From positions 567,973,281-568,037,280 of the forward strand of contig CM061142.1 in assembly GCA_030789695.1 (NCBI GenBank): DNA of 64,000 nucleotides, given 5' to 3'. A program made the translations under genes and the position numbers. Shown here piece by piece: positions 36,360 to 46,634 of the stretch. Positions within the stretch are counted from its first letter, which is position 1, and the number at the start of each line of letters is the position of its first letter. A model generated the notes under the pieces. It saw only the letters and a list, made by a program, of their open reading frames with translations, ran no database searches and had not been told where the DNA came from. This stretch comes from Scilla litardierei (Eukaryota; Streptophyta; Magnoliopsida; Asparagales; Asparagaceae).

Positions 36360-36902
36360 TGTTAGTTGGTTCAAGAAGAAGAACCAACCGACTAGATGGT
36401 GATCTAGTCGGTCGGAAATGCTTCTTGGACCGACTAGTTTGTCTCCCAAATTCTAAGCTCTTTACTGTTTACAGTTAGTCGGTCTTAGTTGACTCACCGA
36501 TCGACTAGTTGGTGAACTAGTCGGTCAGTGATGCTTCTTAGACCGACTAGTTGAGCTTTACTGTACATGCCAATTTTTCACCTGAGTTACTGTTTATCGT
36601 TAGTCGGTCTAAGAACGTTTGGTGACCGACTAGTTGATGATCTAGTCGGTCAACATTTGTTCTTGGACCGACCAAATCAAGTTGTATTCAGACTAATAGT
36701 TTTTGACTCTTAGTCGGTCTAAGTTAACTGACCGACCGACTAGTTGATGAACTAGTCGGTCGGAAAGTCTTCTTGGACCGACTAGTTATCTAGGTCTGAA
36801 ATTTCATCTGTTCACTGTTCATCCTTTAGTCGGTTCATGTTGTTTCACCGACCGACTAGTTGATGAACTAGTCGGTCAGTGGTTGTTCTTTGACCGACTA
36901 AT
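36360..36902 (+). repeat. palindromic promoter array in E5 5' LTR
   Basis: Five units of 110-123 bp. Each centres on CCGACTAG-N(10 or so)-CTAGTCGG, which can form a hairpin, and further GACCGACTAG or TTAGTCGGTC arms lie about 20 bp to each side. A spacer with GAGTTACTGTTTA is shared with the E6 array. The second copy is at 47037-47578, in the other LTR. Confidence 0.9.
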
Positions 36903-36955
36903 TGCCCCGGATTTCCAACCGTTGGGAGATGACCTAGCTCGATTTTGTGGGACCC

Positions 36956-36963
36956 TATAAATA
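36956..36963 (+). promoter_or_regulatory. TATA box of E5 LTR
   Basis: CCCTATAAATACG, identical at 47631-47638. Its place just after the array makes it the likely core promoter. Confidence 0.75.
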
Positions 36964-37731
36964 CGAAGCTTGGTTATTTCTCTCAAGGTCAGAGCTGCTA
37001 TTGAGAGACTTATTCAGATTGAAAGAGTTAGAGATTAAAACTCATTTCCAAAGCTCTCTTCCTCATAAGAAATCATTCTCTCCCTCATTTGAGATCTAGA
37101 ATCCATCTTGAGAGAACCTTGTTCTTGTTGAGCCATCCAAGCTATTGCTTGATTCAAGTCTCCTATTCATTCCTAGGCACCCATTGCTGCTCATATTGGT
37201 GGTGCTAGGTCTTGGTGACTTCTCCTTCCTCAAATCCCTCCTTGCCCTAATTAGGTAAGAATACTCAAGGTATAGGGTTTGTGGTAAGTTGTTGTTTATT
37301 TCATAAAAACTCTTTTATTGCTATTGATTCTCTCGGTTGTGAGAGAAGGTTGTGATCCCGGGTTGTGGGATTCACTATTGCTATTGATTGTATGATTTGA
37401 TCTTGTGAAGGTTTTTCACAAGGTATTCATAGTGGAAATCTTGGGTTAGGGTTTCTAACCTAAGTATCCGGAGGGGATCCGGGTGTTCTGGGACGTAGGA
37501 TTACCGGGTACAAGTCGGGGAGACTTGGGTGGATCCGAACCCATCATATCAATTGTTTGCATTGAATATTTGTTGTTGTCATTTTTAGCTTCCGCATTTG
37601 TTGGTAGTAGTTTGCACGATAATTAGGAATTATACTCCTTGTTATTTTTAAAGTACTATTCATCCTCCCTCTAGTACTTGTGCAGTAGCTTTCAGGGCAT
37701 TACATTTGGTATCAATGCCAGATACTAAGCT

Positions 37732-39880
37732 ATGTCTGCCAACGACAACAAGACAGTGCGTCCACCTTCGGATTATAGCACCTTCAAGAACCGTGAAGGA
37801 GCTTCTTCGGTAATGGAAGGACATTCCTCAACGAGGCCTCCATTCTTCAACGGTACCAACTACGGGTACTGGAAATGCCGGATGGAAACTTTCCTCCTGA
37901 GTGCTTCACTATGGAGGACCACAATGAAGGAGTATGTCCGAAGAAGATTTCGAGAAATGGACTCCCGCGGAGGTCGCCGCGGAGGTAAGCAATGCCAAGG
38001 AAATGAACGCCTTGCAATGCGCATTGGAGCCCGAGGACTTCAATAAGATATGCACATGTAAGAGTGCATATCAAATTTGGAACTCCCTCCTCATCTTACA
38101 TGAAGGGACGAGTAGGGTAAGAGACTCTAAACTCGTTGTAGTTAATAAAGATTACGAGATATTTCATATTCTACAGGGTGAGAAGATGAAGGAGTATTAT
38201 GCTCGCTTCGTCGACATCATAAACGAGTTAGAGGCTCTTGACAAATCCTACACCCAAAAGGAGAAATGTTCGAAGCTTATCGAAGGACTTCCTTCTAGTT
38301 GGGAAAAGCGTACCTTCGCCATCGAGGAAGGTAACGATATGAACAAGTATACCGTGGTTCAATTAATGGGTACTTTAATTTCATACGAGGTACGCAAGGA
38401 TAGCAAGGTGAAGTTACAAGAGAAGATGAAGTCTTACTTGAACCAAGACGCGCCTAAGAAAAAGGCGATTGCGTTCAAGGCGGCTCCATCCACCTCTACC
38501 GATGACGAGGACTCGGAAGACGAAGTGGACATGGAATCCATTGCCCTCATGGCAAAGAAGTTCAATCGCTTCTTCCGAAAAGGTAACTTCAAAGGCAAAT
38601 CTAAATTTACTTCTACTAATGCCTCTTCTCCTTTGTGCTTTAAATGCAATAAGCCAGGACACATCAAAGCGGATTGTCCACAAAACAAGCAAAAGGAAAA
38701 GTGGAAGGCGCCGAAGTACGACAAATCGAAGAAGTATAAGAAAGGCTACAAGAAAGGATTTGTCGGTTTCACCGATTCCGAAGATGACTCTTCAAGCGGG
38801 GAGTCGGATGATGTGAAAGTAGAGCAAGCGCACGTATGTTTCATGGCTAATGAGGAAAATGTTCAAGAACCCGCCTCCGATGATAGCGAGGATGAAAGCG
38901 ATGAGGTAACTATGGATGACCTTAGACTAGCTAATGAGCAAATATGGAATAGATATGCTAAATTAGTTGAACGATATAATAAGACTAAAGATGAGCTAGT
39001 TAGCATCCAAACCTCACCTAAAACTATCATCACCAACAACGACACCGTTGTTGAAGGGTTGAAGAATGAGATTGTTAATCTCAAGACTCAACTTGAACAT
39101 GTTAGCATTGAGGATCCGGAGGAACACAAGATAGCAGATTTGACTTCTCAAAACTCGACTTTGAGTATTGAGAATGGGAATCTTAAATCTCGTGTTTATG
39201 TGCTCATATCGCAAGTATCCACTTTGGATGCTTCTATACGTTCTCTCACCGAGAAATATGAGAACACATTAGGCCGAATTAATAAATTCAATAAAGGTAA
39301 GGACCATTTGGATAAAATCCTAAGTGACTTACTTCCGGCCAATCATCACATTGGCTTGGGGTATACGATGGGAACTTCATCCAAATCGGCCACTACTTTT
39401 GTTAGGCCAACTTCCGGTGCTTCGACGAGTGGTAGCAAACACTCTATTGGTAGTTCATCTACCAATGGTGCTTCCACCTCGTCCACACCCTCTTTCGGAA
39501 AGAAACCCACTTTGGGTGGACCTCCAAAGAAGGGCCATGCCTACATGTACACCAATACTATGCCACGTAGGAACACACGTCCTACTCCACTGGCTCACTC
39601 ATATGATGATTTCTATGCTACACATTCACGGGCACGTACACAACATGTGAGACACCATCACGCACGTGTTCCCTCACATGCATTTGTTCACCCACATCGT
39701 CATATGAATAATTATCCATATGCACCATTTCATCATGTTCCTTTTACCTATCCACGACATGCATCACGTAGAAATCAACAAAGCATGCATGCTCCCAATA
39801 GGATTAAGGCTCCCAAAATATTCTCAATTTGGAGCCCAAAGGACACAAGTATGGATGAAAAAACAAATCTACATGAATGA
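37732..39880 (+). pseudogene. gag: E5 copia Gag, frameshifted
   Basis: The N-terminus (MSANDNKTVRPPSDY..., with FFNGTNYGYWK typical of copia Gag) begins at ATG 37732. The frame is lost between about 37900 and 37940 and continues in the next frame (EEDFEKWTPAEV...NALQCAL...) to 39880. This part has the UBN2-type Gag core (IWNSLLILHEGTSRVRDSK), a CCHC knuckle CFKCNKPGHIKADC near 38635, an acidic Ser-rich stretch, a coiled coil (about 38900-39290), and a Ser/Thr then His-rich tail. A second shift seems to lie near 39840-39880. Frames are judged by family resemblance. Confidence 0.85.
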
Positions 39881-39953
39881 TTATTTTTTGAATGTAGTGG
39901 ATAATATTAATTATATTGGGAAGTCTAAGTCCAATTGGACTTGGCTTCCAAAG

Positions 39954-40012
39954 GTCTAACCTTTGAGGACCCAATGACCTTGGGTACCATGAAATGATAT
40001 AATCATCTTTAG
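39954..40012 (+). other. possible short intron between E5 gag and pol (59 bp)
   Basis: CCAAAG|GTCTAAC...CATCTTTAG|GTACTC. Splicing would join WTWLPK (frame of 39720-39953) to VLKKNKRSNK and the protease. The length is at the lower limit for plants, and the upstream frame is itself shifted from gag, so this is tentative. Confidence 0.35.
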
Positions 40013-41070
40013 GTACTCAAGAAAAACAAACGGAGCAACAAAGTCAAATTTGGCTCCAAGGATGGGTGGATACTCGATATCGGGTGTTCAAAACACATGA
40101 CGGGCGATGCTCAATTGCTTTCCGGAGTGGTGCCCATTGCTAATGGGAACCAGGTAATCTTTGGAGGCAACGAGAGCGGAACCATCGTCGGTGTTGGTAA
40201 AGTGGGTAACCCATCTAAACCCTTAATTAGTGATGTCTATCTTGTTAATGGTTTAAACCACAATCTTATTTCAATAAGCCAACTTTGTGACAAAGGTTAC
40301 AAAGTTAGCTTTGCGAAAGGATTGTGTCACATTTTTAATAATGTTAATAATGATTTATTATTTTCCGGCACACGCCATAAAGATATTTATATTTTGGATT
40401 TTCCTAAGTCATATGAACAATGTCTCGTTGCCAACACAAGTGAACAACACTTATGGCATCGACGCTTTGGTCATGTGAACTTTGGAACACTTTTTAAGCT
40501 TTCAAAATTAAATTCCATTAAAGGTTTTCCTAAGCTTGTTTTTGAAAAGAAAAGTTTTTGTGACTCATGTCAACGAGGCAAGCTTCCTAAATCTTCATTT
40601 AAACCTAAGAAAAGCATTTCTACTAAACAGCCTCTAGAGCTATTACATCTAGATTTATTTGGGCCAACTAGAGTTGCTTCTTTAGGAAATGCTAGATATG
40701 GGCTTGTCATCGTAGATGATTTTTCGAGATTTACATGGGTATTTTTCTTATGTAATAAAAATGAAGCTTTTGAAAACTTCACAACATTTGTGAAGAAAGT
40801 ACAAAATCTCATCGGAACCACCATTGTCACGATTCATAGTGATCATGGAGGTGAATTTGAGAATGAGTCTTTCTCAAATTTTTGTGATGATCTTGGAATT
40901 ACACACACGTTTTCCTTCCCTCGCGCACCCCTTCAAAATGGTGTTGTTGAGAGAAAGAATAGAAAGCTTGTGGAGTGTGCTCGCACAATGCTCGATGATA
41001 GCCAACTTGGCCATCAATTTTGGGCGGAAGCGTTACACACCGCTTGCTATGTGTTTAATAGAATACTTTG
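40013..41070 (+). pseudogene. pol: E5 Pol part A: protease and integrase
   Basis: Protease motif reads WILDIGCSKHMTGD: the catalytic triplet Asp-Ser-Gly is Asp-Ile-Gly here (Ile codon 40079-40081), probably inactivating. Then the GAG-pre-integrase zinc region (HRRFGHVNFG...CDSCQRGK) and the integrase core, with LDLFGP, HSDHGGEF and NGVVERKNRK giving the three acidic catalytic residues. The frame ends at TGA 41069-41071 right after CYVFNRIL, while the family sequence continues (RPGTK) in another frame. One base is therefore missing or extra at about 41067. Confidence 0.9.
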
Positions 41071-43131
41071 AGGCCCGGCACCAAACAAACTTGTTATGAA
41101 TTGTTGTTTGGTAGATTGCCTCAAGTTAAACATTTTTGTGTTTTTGGTGTGAAATGTTTTATTAAAAACACTTATGAAAATTTGGACAAGTTTGATCCGA
41201 GATCGGATGAGAGGATATTTGTTGGGTATTCCTCACATAGCAAAGCCGACCGGATATACAACAAAAGATCCTCGACGATCGAGGAATCACTACATGTCTC
41301 TTTTAATGAAAATTTTATTCCTTCTAGAATTTCAAATGATGATGATTCAATGGATGTTTTATGTGATTCTATTGATAATTCTAAGTCTATTGATTCTATT
41401 GATTCTATTGATTCTATTGATTCTAACCCGACTAATGAGATTGTTGAGAATGTTCCTAGTGATCAGGGAATTCCCAAACGGCTTCATACGGTCCGTAATC
41501 ATCCCCATGAGCAAGTCATTAGCAATATTCATGATAGAGTCAAGACGAGATCGCAAGTCCACCACTTCGCCAATTGTGCCTTTGTCTCCTCGATTGAGCC
41601 AAAAAATATAAATGAAGCGTGTGAAGATAGTGCTTGGATTCTTGCCATGGAGGAGGAACTCATTCAATTCGAGAGGAATGAGGTATGGGAGCTTGTTCCA
41701 TTGCCTTCGAAGAACCACACCGTTATAGGAACGAAGTGGATCTTCAAGAACAAAACCGACGAGAACCAAATCGTCGTCCGGAACAAGGCTCGGTTAGTAG
41801 CTCAAGGCTATCGACAAGAGGAAGGTATCGATTTCGAAGAATCCTTCGCTTCGGAAGCTAGATTAGAATCTATTAGATTATTGTTATCTTTTGCATGCCA
41901 TAAAAATTTCAAACTATTTCAAATGGATGTAAAAAGTGCATTTTTAAACGGAGATGTCGTTGAGGAAGTTTATGTTTCTCAACCTCCTGGCTTTATTAAT
42001 GAAAAATTTCCAAATCATGTTTTTAAACTAAAGAAAGCACTTTACGGTTTGAGACAAGCTCCTCGAGCTTGGTATGATCGCCTAAAGAATTTTCTTTTGG
42101 ATTTGAATTTTAAAATGGGAGAAGCCGATTCTACACTTTTTGTTAAGCATTCGAATACTGATATACTTTTAGTTCAAATTTATGTTGATGATATCATTTT
42201 CGGTGCTACTAACTTCGCTCTTTGCGAAGAGTTTTCTAATGTTATGAAGGAACAATTTGAGATGAGCCACATGGGTGAGCTCAAATATTTCTTAGGTCTC
42301 CATATTCGCCAAATGAACGATGGAATCTTCATCCACCAAACGAAGTACACGGTGGAGTTGCTAAAGCGATTTGGAATAGAGAGTGCCTCCGGGAAAAAGA
42401 CTCCAATGAGCACTACTACGCATCTTGATAAAGATACGGGCGGAAAAGATGTAGACATTCCTCTATATCGAGGTATGATAGGTAGTTTACTTTATCTTAC
42501 CGCAAGTAGGCCCGATATTATGTTTGCCGTATGTATTTGTGCTCGTTATCAGTCTCAACCTAAGGATTCTCACTTAGTAGCGGTAAACCATATTTTTCGC
42601 TATTTAAGTTACACATTAGACTTTGGATTACTTTATCCAAAATCTACCACGTATGAGTTGGTCTCATATAGTGACGCAGATTATGCGGGATGCAAATCCG
42701 ACAGGAAGAGCACTAGTGGCACTTGCCATTTTATAGGAAATTCTCTTGTCTCTTGGTTTTCCAAGAAGCAAAATTCCGTATCACTTTCAACCATCGAGGC
42801 GGAATACATTGCCGCCGGTGCTGCATGTGCCCAGGTTCTTTGGATGAGACACACACTTAAGGATTTTGGTATACATTGTGATACTAGCCCTATCATGGTG
42901 GACAACCAAAGTGCCATTTGTCTTTCAAAGAATCCGATGCACCATTCCCATTCTAAACACATAGATGTCCGACACCATTTCTTAGATGATCATGTTGCTA
43001 AAAAGGACATCATATTAGTGTACGTTGAAACCCAGAAGCAAATCGCCAATATTTTCACGAAACCCCTAAAGGAGGACTCCTTTGTGCGGTTGCATCGAGA
43101 ATTGGGGATTATGGGTGAATCCGAGATATAG
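41068..43131 (+). pseudogene. pol: E5 Pol part B: RT and RNase H
   Basis: About 687 codons in the frame next to part A, without its own ATG at the start. It contains the integrase C-terminal region ([18 protein letters not shown]), a short Ser-Ile-Asp tandem repeat (41386-41425), the copia RT ([30 protein letters not shown], catalytic [10 protein letters not shown] near 42181) and RNase H ([51 protein letters not shown]). RT motifs are intact. It would be made only if the shift at about 41067 were bypassed. Confidence 0.9.
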
Positions 43132-44046
43132 GATTCATTTTTATTCAATAAATCTTGCATGCTATTCTTTTTCGCTATATTTGTTCATGCTAGACTTATT
43201 GGATTCTTTCGGGAGTTTTGTGAATTTTTGGAATTTATGCTCGAATTTACTCTTGAACGTCGTATTTAAGATTTTCGATGTTTAATGGGGTAGTATGATG
43301 ATTTTTGAGAGGTTTACGATGTTTCGTCCAAGTACATTTAGGAGAGAACTCATTTATCTATTTTTGGACTCATCTAGTCGGTCTCAGTTCATCAACCAAC
43401 CGACTAGATGCACATCTAGTCGGTCTGCTAATGAACTCAAACCGACTAGCTCAAGCTTATAATTTTCCTTTGCTACTGACATCATTTAGTCGGTCCACGT
43501 TCACTTACCGACCGACTAGAATGAAAACTAGTCGGTCAGTACTTGAACTTAGACCGACTAACTCTAGCCCTAATTTTTTCGTATGTCGGCTGTTTCGACT
43601 TAGTCGGTTCAAGCTCATTGACCGACCGACTAGATCGTCATCTAGTCGGTCAGTGCTTGAATTGTGACCGACTAAGTGCTCAGGGACAGTCGTGTCTTTT
43701 CGCATTCCGATCGACTTATACCTATTCTAATCGACTCTTTTTCGATTTAGTCGGTTTCTTCTCTTTTCTCTCCAGCTAAAACCCCCGACCCCCGATCAGC
43801 CCCTTCATCTTCCACCGTCGATTCCACCGCCGTTTGTCGATCTTCGACTAACTTCGAACGTGGAACTCCATCGATCTTCCTCCTAGGGTATCCCTCCTCT
43901 CCTCTCTTGAATCTAGGGTTCTAGTCTAGGTCGTTTTTCCTTCCTAGGGTTCGGTTTCAAGCTAATTTCATTTCAACTTTAGGGTTTCGGTTCTAGGGTT
44001 GTTTGATCTCGTTTCTCGCATTGTTTGCCCTCGTTTTGTCACACTT
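43132..44046 (+). other. E5 spacer between pol and third ORF
   Basis: Holds a three-unit palindromic array (43373-43677) of the same type as in the LTR, then a pyrimidine-rich stretch (43750-43990) with several CTAGGGTT motifs before the ATG of the third ORF. Confidence 0.7.
43373..43677 (+). repeat. internal palindromic array of E5
   Basis: Three units of about 113 bp with CCGACTAG...CTAGTCGG cores and flanking inverse arms. Diverged from the LTR copies but of the same design. Confidence 0.85.
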
Positions 44047-45678
44047 ATGGCAAAGACGAGAATCCCGATCACTCCCTCTGGCCCGTCTCATATGACTGTT
44101 GAGCCACACCCTAGGGATCCTTCGAAACCCAAACGCCGCCCTAAACCAACCCAACCTTCATCGTCTTCGCCTCCTCTGAAGAAGCAGAGGACGGCGACTG
44201 CCAAACCCAGTAGACGTTCTCAGTCTAGGAAGCCTATACTCCATACCCCCACTACACCATCTGATTCTGACACTGAGTTTAGATCCGAGGATGAGCCTAG
44301 CCATAAGGAACCCACTCCTCCACCTCGTTCTAGCTCCCGTAAGCCTAAGGGAAAGGCTCCGATGCCAGCTAGTGGTGTCGATATCTCGCTATGTCGCGAT
44401 GACCCTTTGTGTCTAGCGGCATACACCCGTATCGAACATTGCCCGCTGTTATTGGAGCATTTCGTTAAATTCTCCGACTTCCTTGGCTTAGCAGATCTTA
44501 TTTCCTATAGTGGACTCCTAGAATACCTTCGCTTTGACCCTAAGGCGAACCCTCGACCCTATCCTCGCCTGGTCAAACTTTTCTATGCGAACCGTACCCG
44601 GGGACAGTACGGTGAGACCCACTCCATCGAGATTACTATCTTGGGGACTCCTATAGTCCTCACCGCAGAAATCTTGGAGGAGTTGCTTGGTTGTTCGTCG
44701 TCTGGTCTCCTCCCGTCTGATATTTCTGTTGATGATATCTCTTCCTTGGATCAGTCCGTTCTCGTCGATATCTTCCATGTGATCCCTCCTGCTTTCATTG
44801 GTGTCCCATCGAAGTCATTTAAGCCGAATGCTTGGGTGCTCAATCTTATCCTGAAGTCGTGCTTACTTCCAAAGTACGGCTCATCATCTCTGCTATCCCA
44901 GCCCTTCCTCAAGTTGATTTACGCTCTTTTCTTGGGTTGCGAGATTAATTGGGCTCGCATTATACTCGATAAGATGGACTCTTGCGAGTGTATTCGCAAG
45001 TCCACTAAATCTGTGCATATCCCTTATCCTTGTCTACTGACTTTGGTGTTTCGTCATTTCCACGTGCCTTTGCCTCCTGACGATGAGCGTCCACTTGGTC
45101 CTCCCCTGAACGCGACGGCCGTCAAGAAATCTCTTGCGGCACTCCGTCACGTGCAGAGGACGACTCCTTCAGCTTCTCAGGGCACATCTTCTGCAGCTGC
45201 TGCTCCAAGACCTCCCACCACACTTGATGATCTCACTCGTTCTGTTCGTCATCTCGAGTCTCGGTATGCTCGTACCAAGGAGATTCTGTGTCGTATTGCT
45301 CGTGTTATTGGTGTTGAGGTCCCTCCTCCAGTTTCTGAGGATGAGGAGATGGATGATGATGATATCGATGAGCTCGTTGATTCTCTTGCTCGTGGCGCTG
45401 AGGCCACTCCTGCTGCTGCTACCACATCCGTTGCTGGAGCTGCCACTTCTTCAGGTGCTCCAGTGTCTTCTGCTCCAGTGGATGAGTCTACTGCTGCTCC
45501 ACAGACGTCTGCTCCTGTTGACGTTCCTGTTGGTACCTCTACCGTTGAGCCTGCTGTTGATGTTTCCACTCCTGCCCCGACGATTCCTTCTGTTGACACA
45601 CCACTCCTCCCAGCAGAGCCTGAGTCCACTCCTTCGACTGGACCTACGGAGACTGCTGATCATACCACTACTTCTTGA
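44047..45678 (+). CDS. E5 third ORF (543 aa), putative plant transposon protein domain
   Basis: An intact frame from ATG 44047 (MAKTRIPITPSG). The longer frame upstream has no ATG. N-terminal 100 residues are basic and Pro/Ser-rich (KPKRRPKPTQ, KKQRT), like a nuclear signal. The middle (about 110-365) is a globular domain (FVKFSDFLGLADLISYSGLLEYLRFDP..., ILGTPIVLTAEILEELLGC) resembling the 'putative plant transposon protein' family seen in legume and other plant elements (recognition by eye). Then an acidic run (EDEEMDDDDIDE) and a Thr/Pro/Ala-rich tail. It occupies the place of the so-called env-like ORF of SIRE elements, but I see no signal peptide or membrane segment. Confidence 0.75.
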   Translation: MAKTRIPITPSGPSHMTVEPHPRDPSKPKRRPKPTQPSSSSPPLKKQRTATAKPSRRSQSRKPILHTPTTPSDSDTEFRSEDEPSHKEPTPPPRSSSRKPKGKAPMPASGVDISLCRDDPLCLAAYTRIEHCPLLLEHFVKFSDFLGLADLISYSGLLEYLRFDPKANPRPYPRLVKLFYANRTRGQYGETHSIEITILGTPIVLTAEILEELLGCSSSGLLPSDISVDDISSLDQSVLVDIFHVIPPAFIGVPSKSFKPNAWVLNLILKSCLLPKYGSSSLLSQPFLKLIYALFLGCEINWARIILDKMDSCECIRKSTKSVHIPYPCLLTLVFRHFHVPLPPDDERPLGPPLNATAVKKSLAALRHVQRTTPSASQGTSSAAAAPRPPTTLDDLTRSVRHLESRYARTKEILCRIARVIGVEVPPPVSEDEEMDDDDIDELVDSLARGAEATPAAATTSVAGAATSSGAPVSSAPVDESTAAPQTSAPVDVPVGTSTVEPAVDVSTPAPTIPSVDTPLLPAEPESTPSTGPTETADHTTTS

Positions 45679-46634
45679 GAGTCTGTTTGGAGGACTCTCC
45701 GATGCTCCTTGGATGATTCATCTTTTAGAGAGAGTTTTGGGTTAGGACAGGGTTGGTGGTGTTCTTGATGTCGATGTTGTATCATTTTTGGATGTATGTT
45801 GATGCTGTTGATGTCGATGATGGATTGTGACATTTTGATGTTGATATACTATGTGACATTTTGATGTAGTCGATGTACTTTGTGCCTTTGATGTTATGGA
45901 GTCGATGTATCTTTTGGTTGTACTCATGTTGCTTTATATATATATATATACATCGTTGTTTTCTTTTACTTCGTTGTGCACATTTTATATTCGTTTTAAT
46001 GTCTACGATGTTCGAATTCGTCGCTCGCCGATAATGACTTGGTTAAAAAGAATTTATTTCTATGAAAACATAGAATTGTTTTCCATGCACTAATTTAACC
46101 AAAATGTTGAGATTGGAGAGTACGTTCCTTTACTCAATAAGTGAATTATAGTTGGTATTTTGATGATTTCATTTTTCGCTTTTGGATAATGGTCAATTTG
46201 GCACACCTTGATTTTCTTCAAGTATTTTATTTCCGTGGTGTCTTTTGGACCATCGTCGTACTCTTCGACTCCTGATGTTGGATTTTCTTTAGCCTTGTTG
46301 TTGTCGTTGTATGCCCCCACTCTTTTTGGATAATGCCAAAGGGAGAGAGATAGTAATAATGATAAGGGCAAAATGAAAATTTAACTCTATTGTCCATGAA
46401 TCTAATTTATTATGTTAGATTCAGGGGGAGTGAAGATATAAAAAAATGGATCACGATCCTAAATGTCAATACTTGGATCATGTTTTATATTTCTCACTTC
46501 TGCTTGATGCGTATTATATTTATTCAATTTGGAATTAACGTGTCATCAATGCAGGGGGAGTAAGTATTTTACATTTGAATCATTATTTTTGATTAATATT
46601 TATGTTGGTTTGTCATCACCAAAAAGGGGGAGAA
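45679..46634 (+). other. E5 3' untranslated region with three purine tracts
   Basis: The first part is rich in GATGTTGATGTCGATG (45760-45920). It ends with three purine tracts at 46421-46436, 46551-46560 and 46621-46634. Only the last one borders the LTR. Multiple tracts are a known SIRE feature. Confidence 0.75.

Larger units (their letters stand above)
35960..37704 (+). repeat. E5 5' LTR (1745 bp)
   Basis: TGTTGAGTATTGG...GGGCATTACA. It carries a five-unit palindromic array (36360-36902) and a TATA box 54 bp after the array. Confidence 0.95.

Noticed and set aside
36360..36902. CRISPR-like regular repeats
   Set aside because: Units are inverted within themselves, vary in sequence and spacing, and sit in plant LTR promoters. 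No cas-like gene is near.
44047..45678. Retroviral envelope gene
   Set aside because: Position fits the env-like ORF of SIRE, but no signal peptide, membrane segment or cleavage site is visible.
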